Shown in pieces: positions 55,683 through 64,000 of a stretch of DNA of 64,000 bases. The DNA is from Herminiimonas sp. Lineage in GTDB: Bacteria > Pseudomonadota > Gammaproteobacteria > Burkholderiales > Burkholderiaceae. The notes under the pieces are model-generated. The model was not told the DNA's origin, did no database searches, and was given only the letters and a program-made list of their open reading frames with translations. Location: assembly GCF_030655415.1 (NCBI RefSeq), contig NZ_JAURVN010000014.1, positions 372,001 to 436,000 on the forward strand, in the 5' to 3' direction. Made by a program: the position numbers and the translations under genes. Numbering within the stretch: position 1 is the first letter of the stretch; each line of letters starts with the position of its first letter.

Positions 55683-57046
55683 TGCTCGCGCACGCGGTTC
55701 AACGCTTCATCAATTCGTTCTACCGCAATGATGGTCAGGCCTTCAATTTTTTGCTTGGGCGCATTCGATTTTGGAATCAATGCAATTGAGAATCCAAGCT
55801 TGGCCGCTTCGCGCAAACGTTCTTGTCCGCGCGGTGCTGGACGAATTTCACCTGCCAGCCCTACTTCACCAAACACCACTAAACCACGCGGCAAAGGTTT
55901 GCTGCGCATCGACGAATGAATCGCCAGCAATACCGCAAGATCGGCCGCAGGCTCGGTGATTTTGACACCACCAACCGCATTGATGAAGACATCCTGATCA
56001 AATGCAGCGACACCAGCATGCCTGTGGATCACTGCAAGGAGCATTGCGAGACGATTCTGTTCCAAACCGACTGACAATCGACGTGCATTTGGCAAATGCG
56101 AGGTATCCACCAAAGCTTGAATTTCAACCAGTAAGGGACGCGTTCCTTCTTGCGTCACCATCACGCAAGCACCGGGCACAGGATTGTCATGCTGCGACAA
56201 GAACAAGGCAGAAGGATTGGATACGCCCTTCAATCCTTTTTCCGTCATCGCGAATACGCCCAACTCATTCACCGCACCGAAGCGATTTTTGATTGCGCGC
56301 ACCAGACGGAAGCTGGAATGCGTATCGCCTTCGAAATACAAAACTGTATCAACGATATGTTCCAGCACACGCGGACCGGCCAACGCACCTTCTTTCGTCA
56401 CGTGACCGACCATGATGATGGTGATACCAGTTTGCTTGGCAACGCGCGTCAGTTGGGCTGCACATTCGCGTACTTGGGCAACAGAGCCTGGCGCTGAACT
56501 AAGCGCATCCGAATAAACAGTTTGAATTGAATCGATGACCGCCACATCCGGCTTATGCTCAGCCAGAGTATTAAGAATTTTTTCGAGCTGGATTTCGGCT
56601 TGCAGCTTCAAGTCTTTTGCATCGACTGCAAGGCGCTTTGCACGCAAGGCGATCTGCGCGCCTGACTCTTCACCACTGACGTACAAAACTTTTTTGATCT
56701 TCGACAGATTTGCCAACGCTTGCAATAACAGGGTCGACTTGCCGATGCCGGGATCGCCACCGATCAAGACCACGCCGCCTGCAACCAAACCACCACCAAG
56801 TACCCGATCAAACTCTTCTATACCTGTGCCAAAACGCGGTACGTCGGTCGCCTCGATATCGGCCAGACTCAATACGGGGGCTGATTGCGTCAAGCCTTGA
56901 TGTTGTACTGAAAAGCGATTCGAGCCAGTTTCGACGACTGTTTCCACCAAGGTATTCCATGCGCCGCAAGCTGGGCATTGGCCGCCCCACTTATTGGTAA
57001 TACCGCCGCATTCGCTACAGGTGTAATTGGTTTTGGCTTTTGCCAT
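55676..57046 (-). CDS. radA: DNA repair protein RadA
   Basis: A 456-residue RecA-like ATPase/helicase that processes recombination intermediates. A C4 zinc finger is at residues 10-27 (CSECGG, CPACGAWN), Walker A GGDPGIGKST near 96, the RadA-specific KNRFGAVNE motif near 255, and a Lon-like domain without the catalytic Ser at the C-terminus. The alr gene lies 30 bp upstream; the pair is likely cotranscribed. Confidence 0.96.
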   Translation of the reverse strand: MAKAKTNYTCSECGGITNKWGGQCPACGAWNTLVETVVETGSNRFSVQHQGLTQSAPVLSLADIEATDVPRFGTGIEEFDRVLGGGLVAGGVVLIGGDPGIGKSTLLLQALANLSKIKKVLYVSGEESGAQIALRAKRLAVDAKDLKLQAEIQLEKILNTLAEHKPDVAVIDSIQTVYSDALSSAPGSVAQVRECAAQLTRVAKQTGITIIMVGHVTKEGALAGPRVLEHIVDTVLYFEGDTHSSFRLVRAIKNRFGAVNELGVFAMTEKGLKGVSNPSALFLSQHDNPVPGACVMVTQEGTRPLLVEIQALVDTSHLPNARRLSVGLEQNRLAMLLAVIHRHAGVAAFDQDVFINAVGGVKITEPAADLAVLLAIHSSMRSKPLPRGLVVFGEVGLAGEIRPAPRGQERLREAAKLGFSIALIPKSNAPKQKIEGLTIIAVERIDEALNRVREHE

Positions 57047-57076
57047 CAGGATCTATTTCAAATGGAATGGGTTAAA

Positions 57077-58165
57077 TTATTCAGGGCTGTCAATTTCAGC
57101 AATCTGCACGCGGGGCGCGATCGCACACATCAATTCATAGCCGACTGTGCCTGCCGCATTGGCGACTTCGTCAATTGGCAAATCTGCGCCCCACAACACA
57201 ACTTTGCTGCCAACACGAGCGCTTTTAATTTGCGTTAAATCGACGGTGATCATATCCATCGAGACACGCCCTACCATCCGTGTCTTGATGCCATCAACCA
57301 CGACAGGTGTGCCGCTGGTCGCATGGCGCGGATAACCATCAGCGTAGCCACATGCCACGACGCCTATCGTCATCGGTTTATCAGCGACAAAGCTGCTGCC
57401 GTAACCAACTGCATCGCCAGCGACGATATGCTGGATACCGATAATTTCGCTACGCAAGGTCATCGCAGGTTTCAACCCAAACTCCGCTGCAGTCGTATCT
57501 GCTGGCGTTGCGCCATACAGCATCACACCAGGACGAACCCAATCTGCTGCACACTCAGGATGCATTAGATCGGCGGCAGAGTTCGATAAACATCTGTCAC
57601 CTGGCAGGCCTTCAATTGCTGTTTCAAAACGCTGTACTTGCTGCTGCAGCGAAACACGAGCATTGCTCGCATCTTCTGCATTGGCGAAATGTGTAAGGAA
57701 GGAAATATCCCGTACCGCAGATATTGCACGCAAGCGTTTATAAACACCCTTGCAGACAGATGGCACAAATCCCAAACGATTCATGCCGCTATTGATTTTG
57801 AGATGTACATCCAGCTTGCCGTTCAGCTTCGCATTTTCCAGTATTTCAAGTTGCTCTATGCAATGCACAACGGTATCAAGTCGGTGTTCAATGATTCCCG
57901 GCAGATCAGATGCATCAAAAAAACCTTCGAGCAACACTATCCGTTTTGTCCAGCCGAGCTGACGCAATCTTGCGGCGCTATCGATTTCGATCAGGCCCAA
58001 GCCATCGGCTTCAGCAAAACCGCGCATGCTGCGTTCCAGTCCATGCCCGTATGCATTTGCTTTTACTACTGCCAAGACTTTTGAATTCGGCGCACAACGT
58101 TTTGCAACGCCTAAGTTATGGCGCAAAGCAGCAATATCGATGGTGGCAACGAGCGGTCTAGGCAT
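57077..58165 (-). CDS. alr: Alanine racemase
   Basis: A 362-residue PLP enzyme that makes D-alanine for peptidoglycan. The ATG at 58165 (MPRPLVATIDIAALRHN) is preferred over a TTG two codons upstream. The PLP lysine is in AVVKANAYGHG (about residue 33-43), and the catalytic Tyr in DAVGYGSSF. Length is normal. Divergent from lplT, and followed by radA. Confidence 0.95.
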   Translation of the reverse strand: MPRPLVATIDIAALRHNLGVAKRCAPNSKVLAVVKANAYGHGLERSMRGFAEADGLGLIEIDSAARLRQLGWTKRIVLLEGFFDASDLPGIIEHRLDTVVHCIEQLEILENAKLNGKLDVHLKINSGMNRLGFVPSVCKGVYKRLRAISAVRDISFLTHFANAEDASNARVSLQQQVQRFETAIEGLPGDRCLSNSAADLMHPECAADWVRPGVMLYGATPADTTAAEFGLKPAMTLRSEIIGIQHIVAGDAVGYGSSFVADKPMTIGVVACGYADGYPRHATSGTPVVVDGIKTRMVGRVSMDMITVDLTQIKSARVGSKVVLWGADLPIDEVANAAGTVGYELMCAIAPRVQIAEIDSPE

Positions 58166-58334
58166 AAGCAAATGTAAAGAAAGTTAAATCACAAGCTGGA
58201 ATCAAGAAGAGTGCCTTATTTTACCGGACGCGTCTCAATGAATGAGGGGCAATTCGTTCGAAGTATTATATTTTCATGGTATAAAGCAAGCCGAAGACAC
58301 ATAGACATTGACATAGATAAGTAGATCAATACGT

Positions 58335-59597
58335 ATGAATCGCGGTTTTTACACCATCATGGCGGCGCAGTTTTTTTCATCGCTCGCCGACAACGCCCTC
58401 CTCATTGCGGCTATCGCCTTGTTGACAGTAATGAAGTCGCCCGATTGGATGACGCCATTGCTGAAGCTTTTCTTCGTCCTTTCGTATGTATTGCTCGCCG
58501 CTTTCGTAGGCGCATTCGCGGATTCCTTGCCTAAAGGACGCGTGATGTTCGTCACCAATCTGATCAAGATATTCGGTTGCGGCATGATGTTCTTTGATGT
58601 GCATCCATTGATCGCCTACGCAGTCGTCGGCTTTGGTGCAGCAGCTTATTCCCCCGCCAAATACGGCATCTTGACCGAACTTTTGCCTGCAGAAAAACTG
58701 GTGGCGGCAAATGGCTGGATCGAGGGACTCACAGTTTCTTCTATTATTCTCGGTACGGTGATTGGCGGTGCGTTAATCAATCCAAGTATTGCCGCCAAAC
58801 TATTGGCTTTCGACATCCCATTTATTGACCTCGGTATTAATACACCTGCAGAAACTGCGCTGTGCATTATTGCCGTGTTCTATATCTTGGCAGCACTTTT
58901 CAATCTAAAAATTCCTGACACTGGCGCGCGTTATCCGCACCAGCAACGTAATCCAATCAAATTAATCGGCGACTTTGCACACTGCTTTACGACCTTGTGG
59001 AAAGACCGACTCGGTCAAATTTCACTCGCTGTCACGACTCTGTTCTGGGGCGCAGGTGCGACCTTGCAGTTCATCGTCTTGAAATGGGCCGGCAAAGCTT
59101 TGGGCATGCCGCTGGATAAAGCCGCCATTCTGCAAGGTGTGGTGGCTGTCGGTGTTGCCATTGGTGCCGTCGCAGCCGCCCGCTTTGTCCCATTGAAAAA
59201 ATCATTATCCGTGATGCCTTTAGGCGTCATCATGGGCTTCGTCGTCGTCATCATGACGATGGTGCACACGGTTTGGCTCGCGTATCCATTGCTGGTACTG
59301 GTCGGTGCTTTGTCAGGTTATTTTGTGGTACCGATGAATGCGCTGTTACAGCATCGTGGTCACGTCTTGATGAGCGCAGGCCATTCGATTGCAGTACAGA
59401 ATTTCAATGAAAATCTGTCAGTGTTGACGATGTTGTTGCTCTACGCATTGATGGTCAAACTGGATCTGGATATCAACATTGTTATCGTCATGTTTGGCTT
59501 GTCGGTATCCGGCATCATGTTCCTGATCATGCGTCGCCACGCGGCAAATCAACGTGAGCATGATTCGCTGTCCTTGATCGGCGAACACAAGCATTAA
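58335..59597 (+). CDS. lplT: Lysophospholipid transporter LplT
   Basis: A 420-residue MFS protein with about twelve hydrophobic segments. It begins MNRGFYTIMAAQFFSSLADNALL, and has PKGRVMFVTNLIKI, GFGAAAYSPAKYGILTELLP and the GYFVVPMNALLQHRGH segment typical of LplT, which flips lysophosphatidylethanolamine inward for reacylation. No acyltransferase (aas) gene is adjacent. Divergent from alr (163-bp gap). Confidence 0.92.
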   Translation: MNRGFYTIMAAQFFSSLADNALLIAAIALLTVMKSPDWMTPLLKLFFVLSYVLLAAFVGAFADSLPKGRVMFVTNLIKIFGCGMMFFDVHPLIAYAVVGFGAAAYSPAKYGILTELLPAEKLVAANGWIEGLTVSSIILGTVIGGALINPSIAAKLLAFDIPFIDLGINTPAETALCIIAVFYILAALFNLKIPDTGARYPHQQRNPIKLIGDFAHCFTTLWKDRLGQISLAVTTLFWGAGATLQFIVLKWAGKALGMPLDKAAILQGVVAVGVAIGAVAAARFVPLKKSLSVMPLGVIMGFVVVIMTMVHTVWLAYPLLVLVGALSGYFVVPMNALLQHRGHVLMSAGHSIAVQNFNENLSVLTMLLLYALMVKLDLDINIVIVMFGLSVSGIMFLIMRRHAANQREHDSLSLIGEHKH

Positions 59598-59600
59598 TTA

Positions 59601-59647
59601 GTTTTAACAATCTGAATCATCGTCCGATTATTCAGATTATTTAAAAC
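59601..59647. terminator. Bidirectional hairpin between lplT and the DUF1853 gene
   Basis: AATCTGAAT (59609-59617) pairs with ATTCAGATT (59630-59638), and outer GTTTTAA/TTAAAAC arms extend the stem. A plausible two-way terminator for convergent genes. Confidence 0.55.
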
Positions 59648-59662
59648 ATCACTCCAGTAGTT

Positions 59663-60634
59663 TTATACCGATGGGTGTGCGAGCTTTACTCTTTGTCCAG
59701 CGCGCGTGCGCCAGTCATCTGGCACGATAAATCCCCTACTCGCCTCTAGCGCAACCTCTCCACTTATTTCCAGCAAGGCCACCAGTACCGGCATCGTATC
59801 GTCGATGAAGTATTCGGCCAGATAATTTTGCAGCTCTTGTTTGTCCATCGTCTGCTGTGCAGGCAATTTTGCAGGAGCGAGCCACTGCAAGCGCGGCAAG
59901 ATTGCGTAGCACTCGGCGCCTAAATTCATGGTTTCAGAAAGCGTGCACCAGAAGCCTCGGCAATGCGCGGCAGATGTACCGAATAAAGATGTTTGCTGTA
60001 ATTCATTCTCAGGATAAAAAAGCCACCCTTTCACCAAGGCCTGCGCACGGCTAACAGGTTCGGGCAAATGAATTTGTGCGGCAGGATGTGTGGAAAGAAG
60101 TAATTGCCGATCGAGTATCTTGTGCATTTTTGCACCCAGCGTATCTGCCAGATTCGGCCCGACAAAATAATCCGCATCGTCGCCAGCACCGCTGGATTCC
60201 AGCAAATAAAATTTGGTAGCAAATTCCCAGTGGATTAGTTGCTCGTTGATCCACAACAAAAAATCGAACTCGCCTATCGTGCTGTTTTTTCCTGCGCGTA
60301 CTTGCACACCATGTGCAAATAGCACGCCCTTTTGCTCAAGAAAAAACGCCATCAACTTCTCGGCATAACGTCCTAGTCGGGCGAATGGTTGCAGATCAAG
60401 ATAGTTGTGTAAGGTTTCAGGCTGGCGATCCAGATTTTGCAGCCACTCATCTACGCCATCCAGCAGATATGCGGGTAGCGTCGCGATCTTGTCGTTCCAT
60501 TGCGGCGCATGCGTATCAAGCAAATCGGGAGCCAGTAATAGCCAGGCCAAGGCGCGCACGTGCGCATCGTTCAACCCGCCGCAGCGCTGGTGGAATTGAG
60601 TGTGGAAATTATCCGCAGATTTAAGCGTCTGCAC
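59663..60634 (-). CDS. DUF1853 family protein with PD-(D/E)XK-like core
   Basis: A 323-residue protein of the DUF1853 family. The start is placed at the GTG at 60634, which overlaps the end of the UDG gene by 14 bp; in-frame codons further upstream lie inside UDG and lack similarity. A helix with GRYAEKLMAFFLEQ (Glu about 92), then GEFDFLL (Asp about 124) and HWEFATKFYL (Glu about 137, Lys about 141), is laid out like the core of PD-(D/E)XK nucleases, though the spacing E-x3-K is unusual. Function unproven. Confidence 0.75.
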   Translation of the reverse strand: MQTLKSADNFHTQFHQRCGGLNDAHVRALAWLLLAPDLLDTHAPQWNDKIATLPAYLLDGVDEWLQNLDRQPETLHNYLDLQPFARLGRYAEKLMAFFLEQKGVLFAHGVQVRAGKNSTIGEFDFLLWINEQLIHWEFATKFYLLESSGAGDDADYFVGPNLADTLGAKMHKILDRQLLLSTHPAAQIHLPEPVSRAQALVKGWLFYPENELQQTSLFGTSAAHCRGFWCTLSETMNLGAECYAILPRLQWLAPAKLPAQQTMDKQELQNYLAEYFIDDTMPVLVALLEISGEVALEASRGFIVPDDWRTRAGQRVKLAHPSV

Positions 60635-61478
60635 TGCCGGTGTAGGTTTGCATGGCAAGACACAAGTCAGCCCATGCCTTGCCCTTGTCCGCTGGGCTGC
60701 GCAACAAGTACGCAGGGTGATAAGTGACGATGACAGGTAGGCCAGCATAACGATGCACGGTGCCGCGCAACTTGCTTACCGGCGTTGCAGGATCAAGTTT
60801 CAATAGAGATAAGGCGGCAGTTTTGCCAAGTGCGACGATGACTGTTGGATTGATTAATGCAATTTGCCGCTCGAGATATGGCATGCAGGAGCGCGACTCT
60901 TCTCCTGCAGGTGGGCGATCGCGTTTGTTCGAATCCGTCGGGCGACACTTCACGATATTCGCGATGTAGGTATTCTCGCCACGCTTCATGCCCATCGCGA
61001 CGAACATATTGTCGAGCAGTTTTCCAGCTGGGCCAACGAAAGGTAAGCCTTGGAAATCCTCGTTGCGTCCAGGGCCTTCGCCAACAAATAACCATCGGGC
61101 TTTTTGATCACCGACACCGAATACTGTTTGTGTACGGCTTTTGCATAAATCACATTGCGTACAAGTCGAGACCACAGACTTGAGCTGTTCCCAATCCATT
61201 TGTGCGACTTCGGTAACCGGGATAGTCGGTTTCGTTACAACAGGCGAAATTGCAGCGATTTTGGCGGGCGCCACATCAGCCCAAGCCGATGACGTATTCT
61301 CCGCAACACGTAATTCTTTTTCTACGGGAGCGCTGGCCGTGACGGATGAAATGACAGGCACAGGCGCATCAGCTGGAGCATCATCCTGCTCCAGCAAAGT
61401 CGCAGCGCCACGTCGCGACCAGACGGGACCCAAGCCCATTTCATTCAGAAATGCCACACGACGGTTTTGATCGCTCAT
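60621..61478 (-). CDS. Family 4-type uracil-DNA glycosylase with N-terminal extension
   Basis: A 285-residue UDG that removes uracil from DNA. The [4Fe-4S] ligands are drawn from C106/C109/C112, C178 (KCRP) and C198 (SCMPYL); active-site motifs are GEGPGRNED (133-141) and the late TYHPAYLLR. The first 95 residues are a low-complexity Ala/Pro/Val-rich extension. It overlaps rimI by 4 bp (ATGA) and the DUF1853 gene by 14 bp. Confidence 0.92.
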   Translation of the reverse strand: MSDQNRRVAFLNEMGLGPVWSRRGAATLLEQDDAPADAPVPVISSVTASAPVEKELRVAENTSSAWADVAPAKIAAISPVVTKPTIPVTEVAQMDWEQLKSVVSTCTQCDLCKSRTQTVFGVGDQKARWLFVGEGPGRNEDFQGLPFVGPAGKLLDNMFVAMGMKRGENTYIANIVKCRPTDSNKRDRPPAGEESRSCMPYLERQIALINPTVIVALGKTAALSLLKLDPATPVSKLRGTVHRYAGLPVIVTYHPAYLLRSPADKGKAWADLCLAMQTYTGSADA

Positions 61479-61978
61479 AGATCCAACTTCATCACAATTG
61501 CGTCTTCTCTTTGATTATTCGGCGCTGGATAATATCCTTTGCGAACGCCTATGCGCGCAAATCCATAACGCTCATAAATTTTTTCAGCACGCGTATTCGA
61601 TGGACGCACTTCCAGTAAAAGTGCATGCAGCTTTCTATCCGACGTAATGGCTTTTGCCTTATCCAATAGTAAAAGTCCAATGCCCTTACCTTGCAAATCA
61701 CGATGCACAGTGATGTTCAGCAAATGTGCATCATCCACTGATGGCATCAACAAAAAATATCCATTCAATACGCCTGCACCGTCACGCAGTATCCAGGTTT
61801 CATAGCCGCTGTTGATGGAATCCATGAAATTTCCTCGGGTCCATGGAAACGGATAAACGTCGTTTTCAATCGCCAGCACATCGCTGATATCCGACGACTG
61901 CATACGATAAAAATACAGTTTGAGCGGACGTGGTGGCGGTGATGCCAACGGTGGAATCGGACTTTGCACTGAACTCAT
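61475..61978 (-). CDS. rimI: Ribosomal protein S18-alanine N-acetyltransferase RimI
   Basis: A 167-residue GNAT enzyme that acetylates the N-terminus of ribosomal protein S18. Motif A is RDLQGKGIGLLLLDKA, followed by LEVRPSNTRAEKIYERYGF and the RIGVRKGYYP tail typical of RimI. It overlaps tsaB and UDG by 4 bp each. The tsaB-rimI pairing is conserved. Confidence 0.92.
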   Translation of the reverse strand: MSSVQSPIPPLASPPPRPLKLYFYRMQSSDISDVLAIENDVYPFPWTRGNFMDSINSGYETWILRDGAGVLNGYFLLMPSVDDAHLLNITVHRDLQGKGIGLLLLDKAKAITSDRKLHALLLEVRPSNTRAEKIYERYGFARIGVRKGYYPAPNNQREDAIVMKLDL

Positions 61979-62673
61979 GCGGCTGCCTTTGCTGCCTTCT
62001 CAAGACGTTCGCTTGTCGTCAATGCAATCTTGTTACGTAAATACAGTGGCTCAGCAGACTTGGCCGGCACGGCCAGTCTTTGTGCAAATGCAATCGCACC
62101 CAAATGCGCAATATGCGTCGCGTGCGGTACCCAATCTTTCAGCTCTTCACTGTAAAAAGAACGTGATGAAAAATCGGCTGCATACGCATTCAAGCCATTA
62201 CCACAAGCGACAACCTCACTGACCGGCACTACGTCCGCTGGCGCTGACAAAGTCGGCGGCACGACTATTTGCCACGTTTGATCAAATCTATACTGCGCCC
62301 AATACACTTCGCCCATGCGTGCATCCAGCATCGCCAATACATCGCGTGCACCAGTTTTCTGATAACAAGCTTGCGCTAGAGCCAGCAATGTCACCGTTGG
62401 CAAAACCGGAAGATTGGAGCCATAAGCAAGCCCTTGTGCAATTCCGCACGCAGTGCGCACACCGGTAAACGAACCCGGTCCCGAGCCGAACGCAATCGCA
62501 TCGCAATTTGCTAATTTAATGCCCGCATCAGCGAGTAGTCTCTGCACCATAGGCAAGATGCTTTGGGAGTGCGTCACAACGCCAGCCGCCTCTGCTGACG
62601 TCACGACGCCGTCACGCAACAAGGCCGCGGAGGCTAGTTCAGAAGATGTTTCAATAGCGAGAATAATAGACAT
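61975..62673 (-). CDS. tsaB: tRNA threonylcarbamoyladenosine protein TsaB
   Basis: A 232-residue ASKHA-fold protein, partner of TsaD and TsaE in adding threonylcarbamoyl to A37 of tRNAs. It begins ILAIETSSELASAALL, with FGSGPGSFTGVRTACGIAQGLA at about residues 62-83. It lacks the metal-binding His pair of TsaD, as expected. First gene of the tsaB-rimI-UDG-DUF1853 run. Confidence 0.94.
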   Translation of the reverse strand: MSIILAIETSSELASAALLRDGVVTSAEAAGVVTHSQSILPMVQRLLADAGIKLANCDAIAFGSGPGSFTGVRTACGIAQGLAYGSNLPVLPTVTLLALAQACYQKTGARDVLAMLDARMGEVYWAQYRFDQTWQIVVPPTLSAPADVVPVSEVVACGNGLNAYAADFSSRSFYSEELKDWVPHATHIAHLGAIAFAQRLAVPAKSAEPLYLRNKIALTTSERLEKAAKAAA

Positions 62674-62802
62674 GGCGGTATTTTACAGCGCGCGCGCTGG
62701 AAGACGCTTGGAACGCATACAACTTGATAGAGAAATAATGAGAAGTACTACAGCGCACGAGTGATTCACTCGTCGCCCGAGAGAAACCGGTAAAATACTG
62801 TC

Positions 62803-63225
62803 ATGCCAAGTATCACACTACAGCCCGAAAACCAGCGCCAGTTAGCGCAACTCATGAAAGATGACACTTGGGTCGTGGCGTGTCTGTGCGCGGCGTGGTG
62901 CGACGTATGCACTAGTTATCGCCCAGGTTTTGATGAACTGGCCGCGCAACATCCGGACAAGCTTTTTGTTTGGATAGATATTGAAGATCGCGCAGATGTA
63001 ATCGGCGATTTTGATGTCGAGAATTTCCCTACACTTTTAATTCAACGTGGTGACGACGTGATGTTTTACGGAACGATGATGCCTGATCATCGCATAGCGC
63101 ATCGTTTGATTACATCGCATGCAGATAAAACCGAATCCGAGTTAAAGCTGCAGACACAAAGCAGTGCTGAACATAAAGAGTGGCAGTTGGAACGTAATCT
63201 TCGCAAGGCGTTGATGCAAGACTGA
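62803..63225 (+). CDS. Thioredoxin-family protein with a CDVC active site
   Basis: A 140-residue cytoplasmic protein (no signal peptide) with a thioredoxin fold. The active site is AAWCDVCTSY (C33, C36) in place of WCGPC, and the cis-Pro lies in ENFPTLLI. A charged tail of about 35 residues follows the domain. The redox partner is unknown. Divergent from tsaB across 129 bp. Confidence 0.85.
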   Translation: MPSITLQPENQRQLAQLMKDDTWVVACLCAAWCDVCTSYRPGFDELAAQHPDKLFVWIDIEDRADVIGDFDVENFPTLLIQRGDDVMFYGTMMPDHRIAHRLITSHADKTESELKLQTQSSAEHKEWQLERNLRKALMQD

Positions 63226-63283
63226 GTCTTGGCAACGACACTTCGTCGCTTTTATTTTTTTATTCGCGAAATTTTGGACAAAA

Positions 63284-63311
63284 AAAATCCCCGGCGAACC
63301 GAGGATTTTCT
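63284..63311 (-). terminator. Rho-independent terminator of the cold shock gene
   Basis: AAAATCCCCGG (63284-63294) pairs with CCGAGGATTTT (63299-63309), one mismatch, CGAA loop; the minus-strand reading ends in seven or more T. Confidence 0.85.
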
Positions 63312-63328
63312 ATTTCGCTTGATTCAGC

Positions 63329-63532
63329 TTAGATAGGCTGAATGTTCGAAGCTTGCTTGCCTTTAGGGCCAGCAGTCACTTCAAAAGAAACGCGTTGGTT
63401 CTCTTGCAGTGATTTGAAACCACTCGACTGAATAGCCGAGAAGTGAGCGAACAGATCTTCGCCGCCTTCGTCAGGTGTAATAAAGCCGAAGCCCTTCGAA
63501 TCATTGAACCATTTTACGATACCAGTTGCCAT
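63329..63532 (-). CDS. cspA: CspA-family cold shock protein
   Basis: A 67-residue single-domain nucleic-acid-binding beta barrel. The RNA-binding motifs [11 protein letters not shown] (RNP1-like) and DLFAHFSAI (RNP2-like) are intact, and it begins [18 protein letters not shown] precedes the start. A roughly 100-nt leader is expected from the promoter below, as in cold-regulated csp genes. Confidence 0.95.
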   Translation of the reverse strand: MATGIVKWFNDSKGFGFITPDEGGEDLFAHFSAIQSSGFKSLQENQRVSFEVTAGPKGKQASNIQPI

Positions 63533-63640
63533 TGCAATTCCTAATTTCAGTTAAGTTGGGCAGTTGCCCGTTAGATCGTTTCAACCAAGACAGGAATGAC
63601 AGACATACTGCACCACTAGCTCGAATCTCAACGATGAATG

Positions 63641-63646
63641 ATTATA
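63641..63646 (-). promoter_or_regulatory. Probable -10 element of the cold shock gene
   Basis: A perfect TATAAT on the minus strand, about 108 bp before the start codon, with a very AT-rich region upstream but only a poor -35. The leader would hold a short GGGCA/TGCCC hairpin at 63558-63569. The gap 63533-63809 otherwise holds no gene. Confidence 0.45.
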
Positions 63647-63809
63647 TACCGAAAAAAAATAAAATAGTTAAACTTTGATAATTACGCAATGTTGCATGAA
63701 AGCACCTGTGATTTGAGGTATTTAACGAACATTGTTTTTATGAAAATTTGATGATTTTTAAACCACTTCGAATTCTTTGCATTCACTAAATTCAGATCCA
63801 ACATTGTTG

Positions 63810-64000
63810 TCAATTTGAATGTGCCCGTTCTTTTTCGGCTTTTTTCTCCAGAATCTCTTTTTGGCGAGCTTCTGAGGCTTTTACTTTTTCCTCGTATTTT
63901 TTGATGTTTTCCGCCCGCTTTTGCTCTTCAGCAGCTTCATTTTCTTTCAAATTCTGTTGTTTCTCTGCGTACTTGGCATTTTTATCGGCATAAGCATCTG
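63810..64000 (-). CDS. C-terminal end of a Lys/Glu-rich coiled-coil protein
   Basis: Only the last 62 residues are in the window, ending KERAHSN before TGA. The segment is almost entirely Lys, Glu, Ala, Gln and Asn in a pattern consistent with a long coiled coil (EEQKRAENIKKYEEKVKASE). I do not recognise the protein; the N-terminus is off-window. Confidence 0.6.
   Translation of the reverse strand, partial: DAYADKNAKYAEKQQNLKENEAAEEQKRAENIKKYEEKVKASEARQKEILEKKAEKERAHSN

Noticed and set aside
60635..60748. N-terminal extension of the DUF1853 frame
   Set aside because: It lies inside the UDG coding sequence in another frame and is unlike the family; the GTG at 60634 is preferred.

Overview
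This window looks like a housekeeping stretch of a betaproteobacterial chromosome, most likely Burkholderiales/Oxalobacteraceae (Herminiimonas- or Janthinobacterium-like). That is an inference from gene content and order: formate dehydrogenase genes with DUF3305/DUF3306 partners, mltG-tmk-holB-pilZ-tatD, tig-clpP-clpX-lon-hupB-ppiD, alr next to lplT, hpnCDE, and moderate GC with short intergenic gaps. I see no rRNA, CRISPR array, insertion sequence, integrase or prophage gene.

Layout. 1-7069 (minus): formate dehydrogenase operon (DUF3305, DUF3306, multi-cluster ferredoxin, TorD-like chaperone, small Tat protein, catalytic subunit running off the left edge). 7315-8403 (minus): Fe-S carrier ApbC/Mrp. 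8620-11908 (plus): molybdenum cofactor genes moaA, mobA, moeA, then a 28-residue Cys/Lys-rich ORF and tandem terminators. 12244-13107: HDOD protein. 13184-18410 (minus): mltG, tmk, holB, pilZ, GNAT, tatD, ankyrin protein. 18552-20695 (plus): ygfZ, DUF4936, NRDE protein. 20803-22191 (minus): SDR and thioesterase. 22516-24177: MHS-type transporter. 24399-28264: purT coupled to a PAS-PAS-GGDEF-EAL protein. 28435-29754 (minus): dctA. 30047-31648: nadB. 31950-35960 (minus): purL. 36197-37945 (minus): DoxX and AI-2E family membrane proteins. 38321-41606 (plus): a 49-residue membrane protein, a DadA-like oxidase and nnr. 41620-42982: divergent ABC ATPase and tesA. 43035-52092 (minus): tRNA-Leu, tig, clpP, clpX, lon, hupB, tRNA-Val, tRNA-Asp, ppiD. 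52472-55648 (plus): hpnC, hpnD, hpnE. 55676-58165 (minus): radA and alr. 58335-59597: lplT. 59663-62673 (minus): tsaB, rimI, family 4 UDG, DUF1853. 62803-63225: thioredoxin-like protein. 63329-64000 (minus): cold shock protein and the end of a charged coiled-coil protein.

How the parts fit. The left 12 kb is one functional theme: a Tat-exported molybdo- or tungsto-enzyme with its chaperone and electron carriers, an Fe-S carrier, and enzymes that make and insert the pterin cofactor. The centre and right hold proteostasis (trigger factor, ClpXP, Lon, PpiD), purine and NAD synthesis and repair, squalene synthesis, and DNA/tRNA maintenance. No clearly new multi-gene system is present. The items most worth a second look are the DUF1853 protein with a nuclease-like core beside UDG, the 28-residue Cys/Lys ORF, the degenerate GGNEF protein coupled to purT, the orphan ABC ATPase, the MHS transporter with a large soluble insertion, and a short tandem repeat beside dctA.
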